Notes: generated from the sequence alone by a model not told the origin. 64,000 nt of DNA from Arthrobacter sp. zg-Y238 (GCF_024385525.1 NZ_JANFLU010000010.1:434001-498000), one strand, 5' to 3'; shown: positions 36,886-46,248, counted from the first letter of the stretch. Made by a program: numbers and translations.

Positions 36886-37575
36886 ATGTCGGATGTACGC
36901 CAGTTGCTGACCAGCCTGCAGTTCGCTGACTCGGCGTTTCCCAGCGGCTTCTACACGATGTCGCACGGGCTCGAGGGTTACAGGCAGGCGCGGCTCGTGT
37001 CTGCTGACGGAGTGCAGCAGCTGCTGGCCGATCTGCTGCTGCACTCCGTCGGCCCCGGGGACGCAACGGCACTTGCTGCAGCGCACCGCGCCGCGGCAGA
37101 CGGCGACATCGAACTTGTGCAGGAGGTCGACCAGCGGCTGTTCGCCTCGAAACTGAATGCCGAAATGCGCACCGCCTCCGTACGCAGCGGCCACCAGCTG
37201 ATTGATCTGGGGGCCGAATTGATTGACCAGGGACTCCTCGCCGAGTATGGCGAGCGGGTACGGCTGCGTAGCACGCCCGGTTGCCAACCGGTCGCGGCGG
37301 CGGTGGTGTACGCAGCCAACGGAGTCGCGACCCGGCAGGCCGTGGCATCGGACCTGTTCGCCTTCTCGGCGAGCTTCGTCGGGGCAGCCCTTCGCCTGCG
37401 GCTGACCGACCACCGGCAGGCGCAGGCCATCCTGCTTCAGACATCCCCTGTCATAGAGCAGGTGACGGAGGCCGCCCTGGAGCGCAATCTCACCGATCTT
37501 GGCGGCTTTGCGCCCATGGCGGACGTTATGTCAGCACAGCATGAGAGGGCCGAGGCACGCTTGTTCGCCAGTTAG
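36886..37575 (+). CDS. ureF: Urease accessory protein UreF
   Basis: 229 residues, beginning MSDVRQLLTSLQFADSAFPSGFYTMSHGLE, which matches the UreF DSAFPxGxFxHSxGLE region, and ending with ...SAQHERAEARLFAS. UreF links UreD/H and UreG to the apourease during nickel insertion. It starts 9 nt after ureC. Confidence 0.93.
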   Translation: MSDVRQLLTSLQFADSAFPSGFYTMSHGLEGYRQARLVSADGVQQLLADLLLHSVGPGDATALAAAHRAAADGDIELVQEVDQRLFASKLNAEMRTASVRSGHQLIDLGAELIDQGLLAEYGERVRLRSTPGCQPVAAAVVYAANGVATRQAVASDLFAFSASFVGAALRLRLTDHRQAQAILLQTSPVIEQVTEAALERNLTDLGGFAPMADVMSAQHERAEARLFAS

Positions 37576-37655
37576 GACGGCAGCCCGGACCCGAACGGAA
37601 CGGCGCCGATGAGCGCCCACATGAAAACAGCAGATCCACCGGAAACGAGGACTTC

Positions 37656-38291
37656 ATGAGTGAGAACGTGTTGAGGATCGGCATCGGCGGGCCCGTGGGC
37701 AGCGGCAAGACGGCGCTGACGGAAGCGCTGGTGCCGCTGTTGATCGAGGCGGGGCGCACCCCCGGCGTCATCACCAATGACATCTATACCCAGGAGGATG
37801 CCCACCACGTGCGCAGGGAGCTGGCCGGCATCCTCGACCCCGAGCGGGTGATGGGCGTCGAGACCGGCTCCTGTCCGCATACGGCCGTGCGCGACGATCC
37901 AACCATGAACCTGGCCGTCGGTGCGGAGATGCTGGAACGGTTTCCCGACATCGACACGCTCATTTACGAGTCCGGCGGCGACAATTTAACGCTTACCTTC
38001 TCACCGGCGCTTGCCGATGTGTTCGTGTTCGTGCTCGACACCGCTGAAGGAGAGAAGATGCCGCGCAAGCGCGGTCCCGGCATCACCGACAGCGACATCC
38101 TGGTGATCAACAAGATCGACATCGCGCAGTATGTCCGCACCGACCTCAACGTGATGGAGTCCGACGCACACCGGGTACGCGAGGATCGGCCCGTGGTGCT
38201 GACCAATTCACTCACCGGGTTCGGGGTCGATGAACTCCACCAACAAATCATGTCGCAGTGGAACGGTGCCAGAACCGAGCTCATAGGATGA
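37656..38291 (+). CDS. ureG: Urease accessory GTPase UreG
   Basis: 211 residues with P-loop GPVGSGKT (12-19), the nickel-binding C73-P74-H75 motif in ETGSCPHTAVRDDP, LIYESGGDNLTLTFSP and the base-specificity motif NKIDIA. GTP-dependent dimerisation over nickel delivers the metal to urease. Elsewhere UreG receives nickel from UreE; no UreE is encoded here. An 80-nt gap separates it from ureF; it overlaps ureD by 4 nt. Confidence 0.96.
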   Translation: MSENVLRIGIGGPVGSGKTALTEALVPLLIEAGRTPGVITNDIYTQEDAHHVRRELAGILDPERVMGVETGSCPHTAVRDDPTMNLAVGAEMLERFPDIDTLIYESGGDNLTLTFSPALADVFVFVLDTAEGEKMPRKRGPGITDSDILVINKIDIAQYVRTDLNVMESDAHRVREDRPVVLTNSLTGFGVDELHQQIMSQWNGARTELIG

Positions 38292-39385
38292 CGCTCAGGG
38301 CTACGGATCCGCGAAGCGCACCGGCACCCGCCGGGAACACCGCGGCGGGTGCCGTCGGTCTCGCGGGCGTGAGCCCTCTCCCCCGTCCGCCGGTTTCCGG
38401 CGACGCCGGGCGGACGGCACCGGGCACGGGCGGCTACCGGCTGGATCCGGCGTTTTATGAGCCAGGCCGGGTGCCTGCCGAAGTTCGGCGGCACACCGAG
38501 GAAGAGTGGAGGAATCTCCCCGTCGGCAGCCCGGGCAAAGTCGGCATTCTGCAGCTTGGGTTCGCCTGCAACCGGGGCCGTACCGAGCTGGTGCAGCACT
38601 ACCAGAAGTCGCCGTTGCAGATCATGCATCCGCTCTATTTCAACCAGCTGCGCCCCGACATGGCTTACACCTACCTGATGTCCTCAGGCGGCGGCATTCT
38701 GCAGGGAGACCGGCTGCGCACCGATTTGAGCTTCGGCCCCGGTACTTCGGCGCACATCACCACTCAGACCCAGACCAGGGTCTACCGCATGGACCACGAC
38801 TACGCCTCCGCGCTGATGAACATCACGGTAGAAGAAGGCGGGTATGTGGAGTACCTGCCCGAGCCAGTGGTGCCCTTCGCTGCTTCGCGCTATTACCAGC
38901 AGACATCGGTGGTGATCGACGAGTCGGCAACCTTGCTGCTCGGCGACACCATGTACGCGGGCAGGCTCGCCCGCGGGGAGCGGCACGCCTACGATGTGTA
39001 CGCCTCCGACCTCGAGGTGCGGCGGCCGGACGGCAGGCTGGTTGCCCTCGACCGGGTTCGGCTCAGCCCAGGAGCGGGAGCCGACGGAGCAGTCTCCGGC
39101 GTCGGCGGGCTGGGCGTGCTTGCCAACCACGATGTGCTCGCCATGCTCTACGTCTTCACGCCCCTTGTTCCGGCGGCCCAGCTCGCCGATACCCTGCACC
39201 GGGCGCTCACCGAGAGCGGCGGTGACCTGATCTTCGGGGTGAGCACATTACCCGGCGATGCCGGTGTGTGGATGCGCCTGGTGGGCAACGACACCGTAGC
39301 TGTGGCGGCCGCAAACACTGCCGCTGCATCAGCGGTGCATGAATTGCTGACTGGGAAGCGGGCACCCGTAATCCGAAAGAGCTAG
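38288..39385 (+). CDS. ureD: Urease accessory protein UreD/UreH
   Basis: 365 residues from ATG 38288 (ATGA overlap with the ureG stop). The first ~60 residues are a Pro/Ala/Gly-rich extension not needed for family membership. The UreD core follows: MAYTYLMSSGGGILQGDRL, THITTQTQTRVYRM-like segment, VEYLPEPVVPFAASRYYQ and DTMYAGRLARGE. UreD binds apourease and forms the nickel path with UreF and UreG. Confidence 0.93.
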   Translation: MTLRATDPRSAPAPAGNTAAGAVGLAGVSPLPRPPVSGDAGRTAPGTGGYRLDPAFYEPGRVPAEVRRHTEEEWRNLPVGSPGKVGILQLGFACNRGRTELVQHYQKSPLQIMHPLYFNQLRPDMAYTYLMSSGGGILQGDRLRTDLSFGPGTSAHITTQTQTRVYRMDHDYASALMNITVEEGGYVEYLPEPVVPFAASRYYQQTSVVIDESATLLLGDTMYAGRLARGERHAYDVYASDLEVRRPDGRLVALDRVRLSPGAGADGAVSGVGGLGVLANHDVLAMLYVFTPLVPAAQLADTLHRALTESGGDLIFGVSTLPGDAGVWMRLVGNDTVAVAAANTAAASAVHELLTGKRAPVIRKS

Positions 39386-39399
39386 AGAGGGGTGTGACG

Positions 39400-40587
39400 G
39401 TGCATAACAACATGCAAGAGGAAGCCGCGACGCAGGGGCGCTCCTACCGGGCACAGGTGGTGCGTGCCTTCATCCCGGTCGTGCTCCTGCACATTGCGGG
39501 CTTCGGACTGTTCTTCTTCCTGGTCGAGCCGCTGCATCTGCAGCTGGGTTCCTCCGTCTTCGGGGTGGGCATTGCAGTGGTGGCGTATGTGCTCGGCGTG
39601 CGGCATGCCTTCGACGCCGACCACATCGCTGCAATCGACAACACCACCCGCAAACTCGTGGACCTGCGCAGGCCTGCCGCCGGCGTCGGGCTGTTCTTCT
39701 CCCTCGGTCACTCCACCATCGTCTTCCTCATGGCGGCGCTGCTGGCGCTCGGCGTGAGCTGGGCGGTGGGGCTCAGCGACGACGGCAATGCCGTCCGCAA
39801 TGGGCTCGGTGTCTTCGGCACGGTCGTCTCCGGAGTCTTCCTGCTGCTCATCGGACTCATCAATACCGTGGCGTTCATCGGAATCCTCAAGGTCTGGCGG
39901 GCCTCGCGCAATGGCGACCTCGACGAACTGGAGCTGGAGCGGCACCTGCAGGGCCGAGGCCTCATCAGCCGCCTCATCCGGCCGATGCTTCGGACGATCG
40001 ACCGCCCGGGGAAGATGTATGCCGTTGGCTTTTTGTTCGGACTCGGCTTCGACACCGCCAGCGAGATTGCCCTGCTGGTGCTGGCCGGAACCGGGGCAGC
40101 GACGGGGCTTCCCTGGTATGCCGTCCTCTGCCTGCCCCTGATCTTTGCCGCAGGCATGAGCCTGTTCGACACGCTCGATTCAGCCGTCATGGTGAAAGCC
40201 TATGGATGGGCGAGCGTCAACGCGGTTCGCAAGCTGTACTACAACCTCACCATTACCGGGCTCTCAGTCATGATTGCCGTCATGATCGGCGGCATTGAGC
40301 TGGTCGGGTTGCTGAATGAGAAGCTCGGGCTGCGGGACCCGCTCACCGGGTGGGTAGCTGCCATCGACCTTGAGAACGTGGGCTACATCGTCGTGGCCAC
40401 GCTGATACTGGTCTGGTTGACCTCTACCGCGTACTGGAGGTTGGGTCATGTGGAGGAGCGATGGGCGCTGGCGAGCGGCGGGGCCGGCACCGGAGGCGGT
40501 ACGAGGGCACCGGGCCGGCCGGAGGTGGGGCAGGAGCCCGGGAAGGGCGCGCCGCCTGACGATGCCCCGCGAACGGAGCACATATGA
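39400..40587 (+). CDS. Nickel/cobalt permease, NiCoT family
   Basis: 395 residues from GTG 39400, 7 nt after GAGAGGGG; GTG at 39394 is possible but too close to that site. Eight helices. The NiCoT signature RHAFDADHIAAIDN lies in helix 2, with LFFSLGHSTIV and GLGFDTASEIAL. The C-terminal ~45 residues are a Gly/Pro-rich tail. Location after ureD points to Ni(II) import for urease. Confidence 0.92.
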   Translation: MHNNMQEEAATQGRSYRAQVVRAFIPVVLLHIAGFGLFFFLVEPLHLQLGSSVFGVGIAVVAYVLGVRHAFDADHIAAIDNTTRKLVDLRRPAAGVGLFFSLGHSTIVFLMAALLALGVSWAVGLSDDGNAVRNGLGVFGTVVSGVFLLLIGLINTVAFIGILKVWRASRNGDLDELELERHLQGRGLISRLIRPMLRTIDRPGKMYAVGFLFGLGFDTASEIALLVLAGTGAATGLPWYAVLCLPLIFAAGMSLFDTLDSAVMVKAYGWASVNAVRKLYYNLTITGLSVMIAVMIGGIELVGLLNEKLGLRDPLTGWVAAIDLENVGYIVVATLILVWLTSTAYWRLGHVEERWALASGGAGTGGGTRAPGRPEVGQEPGKGAPPDDAPRTEHI

Positions 40588-41513
40588 GCAGCGCCGGTAC
40601 GGCATCACCGAACCCATCCATCTCCAGTGCGGGCTGGCTGAAGGGCTGGGGCCAGGGGCTGTCGCAGATCTTCTTCCAAAGCAATATTTACACGGCGCTG
40701 CTGATCCTGGCCGCCTTCGTTGTGGCCGACTGGCGCATGGCCGTGCTCGTACTGATTGGCTGCGCGGGAAACACGGTGGGAGGGCGCCTGCTCAAGGCCG
40801 ATTCGTCCTCGGTGACATCAGGCCTGGAAGGTTTTTGCGGCGCCCTTGTTGGGGCTGCGACGTTCTCAACCATTGGGGGTCAGTGGGCGGCGTATCCCAT
40901 CGCGCTCATCGGCGGCTTGCTCTGTGCCCCGGTGACGTGGCTGGTGGTTGCACTGTTCACCAAGACACCACTGAGGGTGTTCTCCCTGCCGTCCACGACG
41001 GCACCGTTCTGCATCGTCGCGACGGGAATACTGCTCAGCACGGAGGCACTGCACGTGACCTCGGCGCCGTCGGCCACCATCGATTCCGAATCGCTCGCCT
41101 TTGCACGCTCCCTGCTGACGAATGTCTCTGAAGTGGTACTGATCAACAACGTCGGGTCGGGGGCACTCATTCTGCTTGGCCTGTTCGTCGCGAGCTGGAA
41201 AGTAGGGCTGGCCGGGTTGCTGGGCAGTGTGGTGGGCAGCTTGTGCGCCCTGGCAATGGGAGAGGCCCTCACCGAGACGGCCAACGGCCTGGCCGGCTAC
41301 TCCGGTGTACTCACCACGATTGCCCTCGCCGTGGTCTTCCTCCGCAGCAGCACGCTCTCGTGGATTTTGGCCGTAATCGGAACGGTGGTCACTGCGGTGG
41401 TGACAGTGATCATGCACGATCTTTCAGCTCCCACCTACACCTGGCCGTACATCCTCACCACATGGGTTTTCCTGGTGATTGCCAACTACATTCCCGCGGC
41501 CAAGCGCACATAA
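40584..41513 (+). CDS. Urea transporter (UT/SLC14 family)
   Basis: 309 residues overlapping the nickel permease by 4 nt. About ten helices in two repeated halves, each with a UT signature: GLEGFCGALVGAATF and GLAGYSGVLTTIAL. The pore-associated LPSTTAPFC and LLTNVSEVVLINN segments are present. It allows urea to enter down its gradient, with urease consuming it. A cysteine replaces the usual asparagine in the first GLEGFNG-like motif. Confidence 0.9.
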   Translation: MSSAGTASPNPSISSAGWLKGWGQGLSQIFFQSNIYTALLILAAFVVADWRMAVLVLIGCAGNTVGGRLLKADSSSVTSGLEGFCGALVGAATFSTIGGQWAAYPIALIGGLLCAPVTWLVVALFTKTPLRVFSLPSTTAPFCIVATGILLSTEALHVTSAPSATIDSESLAFARSLLTNVSEVVLINNVGSGALILLGLFVASWKVGLAGLLGSVVGSLCALAMGEALTETANGLAGYSGVLTTIALAVVFLRSSTLSWILAVIGTVVTAVVTVIMHDLSAPTYTWPYILTTWVFLVIANYIPAAKRT

Positions 41514-41537
41514 GCGCCCTTTGTGCTTCGCTTCTTT
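41512..41537 (+). terminator. Weak terminator after the urea transporter
   Basis: AAGCG (41512-41516) pairs with CGCTT (41529-41533), followed by CTTTTT. It lies between the convergent urea transporter and crcB genes. Confidence 0.4.
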
Positions 41538-41915
41538 TTACACCGAGGCACTTACCCAGAGGCCGATCACGGCGGCCGCCACTGAGAGCACCAGCATGAC
41601 GATACCGCTGATGAAGGATGCACCGTAACGGCCCTCCTTGATCAACTGCACGGTCTCGTAGCTCGCGGTGCTGAAGGTGGTGTAGCCGCCGAGGAAGCCG
41701 GTCCCGATCACGATACTGAGGTCGGTCGACACAAAGTGCTCGATGGTGAGGCCGGTGAGCAGGCCGAGCACGAGGGAGCCGGAGACGTTGATGATCGTCG
41801 TCGCCCACTGGAAATCTGTCTTCAAATGGTCTCGGATCAGCCCGTCCACGATGAACCGCGCCACGGCGCCGAACCCACCGGCCAGCGCCAGCAGCAGGAA
41901 AATTCCGGGAGTCAT
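41538..41915 (-). CDS. crcB: Fluoride channel Fluc/CrcB, copy 1
   Basis: 125 residues with four helices. Hallmarks are GGFGAVARF at the N-terminus and the GTGFLGGYTTFSTASYE segment carrying the Na+-site and phenylalanine-box residues. It exports F- as a dual-topology dimer; two adjacent genes often give heterodimers. Its ATG overlaps the stop of the upstream crcB copy by 4 nt. Confidence 0.93.
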   Translation of the reverse strand: MTPGIFLLLALAGGFGAVARFIVDGLIRDHLKTDFQWATTIINVSGSLVLGLLTGLTIEHFVSTDLSIVIGTGFLGGYTTFSTASYETVQLIKEGRYGASFISGIVMLVLSVAAAVIGLWVSASV

Positions 41916-42367
41916 GAAGCATCCTCCTGCTTATGCTGCGGGTCCGAGCCGCGGGCGTGGAGACCGCTTGCGGCGGCGATGCCCGCCCAAGTGGCGCAGG
42001 CACCGACGATCACCGTGCCGAGGGCATAGATTATGGCGGTCCAGGGGAAACCGTCGCGGAAAAGCACGGCGGTGTCGGTGGCCAGCGAGCTGTAGGTCGT
42101 GAAGCCGCCGCAGAAGCCGGTCCCAAGCAGCAGCTTGAGGTTCTTCCCGGCCGGGCCCGACCTGTCCAGGCGAGTGACAGCCTCGTAGAGGTAGCCGAGC
42201 AGAAAGGCGCCGACCACGTTGATGATCGGGATCGCCACCGGCACTTCACCGAGGTTCGGTATGACCAGGGACAGGCCCTCGCGGCTGGCAGCACCGGCTC
42301 CGCCTCCGAGGGCGACAAGCCCGATGGGGCCCCAGCGCAGGTATTGTGGGCGCATTCCGGTACTCAT
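41912..42367 (-). CDS. crcB: Fluoride channel Fluc/CrcB, copy 2
   Basis: 151 residues from ATG 42367, or 147 from ATG 42355 (MRPQYLRWGPIG), which has AAGGA 11 nt upstream. Contains GGGAGAASREGLS, INVVGAFLLGYLYE and GTGFCGGFTTYSSLATDT. Together with copy 1 it probably forms a heterodimeric fluoride channel. The C-terminus is a short polar tail. No fluoride riboswitch could be recognised upstream. Confidence 0.9.
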   Translation of the reverse strand: MSTGMRPQYLRWGPIGLVALGGGAGAASREGLSLVIPNLGEVPVAIPIINVVGAFLLGYLYEAVTRLDRSGPAGKNLKLLLGTGFCGGFTTYSSLATDTAVLFRDGFPWTAIIYALGTVIVGACATWAGIAAASGLHARGSDPQHKQEDAS

Positions 42368-42678
42368 TCCTTGCTTCGAGGATGGGCGGCATCGTCCTCG
42401 GCGCGGGCTGCTTGGCAGGTCACGTGCACGGGTTGCCCGGGGGCCACGCCTAAGAATGCGGCGTGATTTCGTGGGGAATCGGGGAACTCCCCATTTTTGG
42501 AAGATTACTCCGGCCATTTCCCGTCTTCAACGGCCGGCAGGCCTTGATCCGCTGTGCGGCGCCAATTGGGTATGTCCCCGGCCCCGGCGCTCCAGGGCCG
42601 GGCGCCGTCCGGGCCGGGCCCGGCCGCTGGGGCGGCGGTCCGGGCCGTCAACCGGATTTTCCGTAGCCTACGAGGCGA
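42368..42678. other. Intergenic region between the tricorn-like gene and crcB
   Basis: 311 nt, no convincing gene. It should hold the end of the tricorn-like transcript and the crcB promoter. Two small hairpins are visible: CACGCC/GGCGTG at 42445-42465, and TGGGGA/TCCCCA at 42472-42493 with TTTTT just after on the plus strand. The right part (42570-42660) is extremely GC-rich. Confidence 0.4.
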
Positions 42679-45600
42679 CTAGTGCCGGTTATCCCGGCTC
42701 GCTGCGTCCGCTCCGGTACCTGCACTCACCGGTGCAGGCAAGGACGGGTCCGCCTCTTCCATATGCTCCTGCGGGCGCGGCGGCAACGGGGCGGGCTGCA
42801 GGACGGGGTAGCCCGTCATGGCCGGGGGCTCGTCCGTCGGCAGCTCGGAGAGCATTTCGCGCAGGATGCCGACACCGTGTTCCAGCTGCGGGTCGTCCCC
42901 GGATACATAGGCGTGCGGCGGGAAGGCAACCTCGATGTCCGGCTCCACTCCACGGTTTTCCACGCCCCAGCCGGCACCGCCCGTGAACCAGTAGGCGTGC
43001 CGCGGCTGGTTCACCGCGGTTCCGTCCACCAGGCTGAAGCGTCCGTCGATTCCGACGACCCCGCCCCAGGTGCGCGTGCCGACTACCGGGCCGATGCCCC
43101 GCAGCTTGGAGACCTGGGTGACGATGTCGCCGTCGGAACCGGCAAACTCGTCAGTGAGGATCACTACCGGCCCCCGCGGAGCATGTGACGGGTACGGTGT
43201 GGGCGTGCCCGCTCGGGGGTTGCTCCAGGCCGTGACCTTCCGCCCGATCAGCTCGGCAACCAGCTGGGACGTGTGCCCGCCGCGGTTCCGCCGGACGTCG
43301 ACCACCAGGCCGCGCAGGGACGCTTCCTGGTCCAGGTCCCGGTGCAGCTGCGACCACCCGTTGGCCATCATGTCGGGGATATGCAGGTAGCCGAACTCAC
43401 CGTTGGAGGCTTCCCGCACGATGCGGCGGTTGGCGCTGACCCAGTTCTGGTAACGCAGGCGTTCCTCGCTTCGCAGCGGAACGACGGCGATCCGCCGCTG
43501 CTCCGGTGCGCCGTCCTTGCCGGCGGACACAACAGTCAGTTCGACGGTGCGGCCGGCGGCACCGGCGAGCAGGACTGCCGGTCCCTCGTTCGCCGGAACC
43601 GGCTGCCCGTCCACTGCGGCAATAACATCACCGGGGTGAACGCCGGCTCCTGGAGCCGTCAAGGGAGACGTGGCCTCCGGATCCGAGGACTCGGCCCCGA
43701 GGATCCGGACCACTTCCCACCCGCCGGCCCCGGGGCGCAGATCGGCGCCGAGGAAACCCTGCCCCCCGGATCCCTGTTCAGTGACCGGCGCGGGAGTGAC
43801 GTAGGCGTGGGAGGTGCCTAGTTCGCCATGCATTTCCCACAGCAGGTCCACCAGGTCGTCATGGCTGCCGAGGTTCTGCACCAGCGGGCGGTACCGGGCG
43901 TGGACGCCTTCCCAGTCCAGCCCGCCCATGTCCGGAGCCCAGAAGAAGTCCCGCTGCAGGCGCCACGCTTCATCGAATGCCTGACCCCACATCTTCACGG
44001 GATCGATCCGGACCCGGATGCGCTCCAGGTCAACGCGGACGTTGTCGGCCGAGTCCTCCTCCACCCGGGCGGCAGCGGGGACCATCCGGACGCTGCCCTC
44101 GTGGCGCAGCACTACCTTGGTGCCGTCGCCGCTGACTTCGAAATCGTCCAGCGCCGGAACCAGGACGGAGACGTCCTTCTTCGCCAGGTCAAAGCACTCC
44201 AGCCGGGAGGCCGGATCACGGTCCGCGGCCGAAGCCCGGCCGTCGCCGGTCACCCCGTAGATGTCGGAGGCCAGCCAGAGAAGTCCGCCCTCTGCCGGCC
44301 GGAGTTTTTCGTAGCGCCCCTGGGGTACCGGCACGGCGATCAGGCGGTCGCCGATCCGCTCGGCATCCACCTGCACCGGCGCCACCGTGTCCTGTGCCGC
44401 GTCTGATTCGGTTGCGGACTCCGCCGTGGCTTTGGAAGCAGCAATGGAAGTCCCCGACACCGACGGGCCGAACGGCGAAGGCGTCCCGGCTGCCAGTGCA
44501 ACGAGGAACGGTTTCGTGGAGGACGGGAAGCTGAGGTCGAACCGGTGGGTGTCGTACACCGGGTCGAAGCTGCGCTCCGAAAGGAACGCCAGGTAACGGC
44601 CGTCAGTGGTGAACGAAGGATCATGGTCGGTAAACCGGCCGTCGGTTATATCGATCACGGGGGCTGCCGTATCCCGCACGGACCGCAGGCGGATCCGTGA
44701 CCGTCCCTCGCCGCTGGAGGGTTCGGCCCAGGCGAGCCACTGCGAGTCCGGAGAGAAAGCCAGCTGGTCGACGGCACCGAAGCCGGTGGACGCAACGGGG
44801 AACAGCTCGGCCGTGGCGACGTCCAACACAAACACTTCACCGTATTCGGTGGAGACTCCCACGTGCTGTCCGTCCGGGCTGGGAACGAGCTGGCTGATGC
44901 GGGTGGGGCGGCCGAACCCTACGCGGACGACGCCGGCGGTAGCGTCGGCTGCGGCACCCTCCTGCGCACCTGCGCCGTGTACCGCGGCGTTGCCCGTTCC
45001 GGCGTCTCCGGCTCCGTCGCCGATCTCCTGGGCGGCCGGAACGGCAGCACCGGTCGCGGACACCGGGCTGGGCAGAACCAAACCGTCGCCCTCACCGGCA
45101 CCGGCAGCAGGAATCCCCACCCCTTCCTTGGCAGCCGCACTCGCCGTATCCGCGGGAAGGTCGGCAAAAACATCCTTGATGTAGATCGCTTCTTCGCCGT
45201 TGCGGTCCGCCACGTACACGGCACGGGACCCGTCCAACGGCCTGCCCAGACGGGCGCGGACGGCCGAGTCTGCTTCGATCACGCGCGACGGCCCGTCCCG
45301 GTGGGTCAGCCAGTGCAGGGTTCCGTGGCTTTCCACCACGCTGGCGGTTCCCTTGGTATCCGGAACAACCGCTGACAAATGCTTTGCGACGTTAAGGGGA
45401 CGCGGCCGGCGGGCAGTGCGCGCCGAGCCCAGGACGATGTCCAGCGGCTGCGCTTCGGCGTCCAGCGAAGACAGGAGCCAGATACGTCCCGCCGATTCGA
45501 ACACGATCCGGCTGCCGTCGGAGGAGGCGTGACGAACATAGAAGCCTTCGAAGTCGGTGTGCCGGCGAAGATCGTTCCCCTGGGGCGTCACGGAATAGAG

Positions 45601-46248
45601 GTTGCCGTAGCCTTCATGGTCCGAAAGGAAGACCACCCGGCCGTCGATCCACATCGGGTCCGACAGGTTGCCGTCCAGTTCCGGCACAAGGCGAAGGAAT
45701 TCTCCATTGCCGTCGGCATCGATCCAGAGCTTTCCCGCGGTCCCGCCGCGGTAGCGCTTCCACCATGCCTGCTCACGGGTGAGCATGCTCCCGATCACCA
45801 TCGGGCGTTCATCGCCCACTGCGGGTCCTTCAGCAATGGTCTCCACCGGGCCGTACGGAAGCTTCACCGGCGCCGTGCCGTCGAGAGGAACCGTGAACGC
45901 CCAGCGCAGCCGGTTATCCTCCTGCTCCACAGAGCAGGTGGCAATGACGTGTCCGGCCGAGTTGAAGCCCTTGAGCCGCGTGCTTTGGCTGCCCCAGAAG
46001 GTCAGCTGCCGGAAGTTCCCGCCGTCGACGTCGGCCGTGACGATTTCCGGGGCACCGCCCTGGACCACCTGCCAGGCCAGCCGGCTCCCGTCCGGGGAGA
46101 ACTTCGGGCTGCGGGCGGGCAGCTGCATCGCGGAAACCCGCCACGCGCGGCCGCCGCTGACCGGAGCCATCCAGACATCGTCTTCGGCGACAAAAGTGAG
46201 GAGGTCCCCGTGCAGATCGGGGTAACGGAGGTATGCAGTTGGACTCAT
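42679..46248 (-). CDS. Tricorn-type S41 protease with beta-propellers
   Basis: 1189 residues. The N-terminal ~650 residues are beta-propeller repeats (ARSPKFSPDGSRLAW, VPSPDGQHVGVS, LAFSPDSQWLAWAE), interrupted by an Ala/Gly-rich insert at ~375-440. Then come the core, a PDZ domain (~860-900) and the S41 serine-protease domain. Catalytic residues match archaeal tricorn by motif and spacing: S813-H814 in LGTSHAYV, S1038-D1039 in EFAGSDGD, and E1097 in GVENRGVEP. No signal peptide, so it is probably cytoplasmic, degrading peptides released by the proteasome or other proteases. It is 51 nt downstream of the kinase gene on the same strand. Confidence 0.88.
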   Translation of the reverse strand: MSPTAYLRYPDLHGDLLTFVAEDDVWMAPVSGGRAWRVSAMQLPARSPKFSPDGSRLAWQVVQGGAPEIVTADVDGGNFRQLTFWGSQSTRLKGFNSAGHVIATCSVEQEDNRLRWAFTVPLDGTAPVKLPYGPVETIAEGPAVGDERPMVIGSMLTREQAWWKRYRGGTAGKLWIDADGNGEFLRLVPELDGNLSDPMWIDGRVVFLSDHEGYGNLYSVTPQGNDLRRHTDFEGFYVRHASSDGSRIVFESAGRIWLLSSLDAEAQPLDIVLGSARTARRPRPLNVAKHLSAVVPDTKGTASVVESHGTLHWLTHRDGPSRVIEADSAVRARLGRPLDGSRAVYVADRNGEEAIYIKDVFADLPADTASAAAKEGVGIPAAGAGEGDGLVLPSPVSATGAAVPAAQEIGDGAGDAGTGNAAVHGAGAQEGAAADATAGVVRVGFGRPTRISQLVPSPDGQHVGVSTEYGEVFVLDVATAELFPVASTGFGAVDQLAFSPDSQWLAWAEPSSGEGRSRIRLRSVRDTAAPVIDITDGRFTDHDPSFTTDGRYLAFLSERSFDPVYDTHRFDLSFPSSTKPFLVALAAGTPSPFGPSVSGTSIAASKATAESATESDAAQDTVAPVQVDAERIGDRLIAVPVPQGRYEKLRPAEGGLLWLASDIYGVTGDGRASAADRDPASRLECFDLAKKDVSVLVPALDDFEVSGDGTKVVLRHEGSVRMVPAAARVEEDSADNVRVDLERIRVRIDPVKMWGQAFDEAWRLQRDFFWAPDMGGLDWEGVHARYRPLVQNLGSHDDLVDLLWEMHGELGTSHAYVTPAPVTEQGSGGQGFLGADLRPGAGGWEVVRILGAESSDPEATSPLTAPGAGVHPGDVIAAVDGQPVPANEGPAVLLAGAAGRTVELTVVSAGKDGAPEQRRIAVVPLRSEERLRYQNWVSANRRIVREASNGEFGYLHIPDMMANGWSQLHRDLDQEASLRGLVVDVRRNRGGHTSQLVAELIGRKVTAWSNPRAGTPTPYPSHAPRGPVVILTDEFAGSDGDIVTQVSKLRGIGPVVGTRTWGGVVGIDGRFSLVDGTAVNQPRHAYWFTGGAGWGVENRGVEPDIEVAFPPHAYVSGDDPQLEHGVGILREMLSELPTDEPPAMTGYPVLQPAPLPPRPQEHMEEADPSLPAPVSAGTGADAASRDNRH

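Noticed and set aside
33442-39385. A ureE hidden in another frame of the urease locus
   Set aside because: All intervals are filled by ureA, X, ureB, ureC, ureF, ureG and ureD, and the 60-80 nt gaps are too short.
42368-42520. Possible fluoride riboswitch before crcB
   Set aside because: The conserved pseudoknot sequences of the crcB motif are not present on the minus strand; only two simple hairpins are seen.
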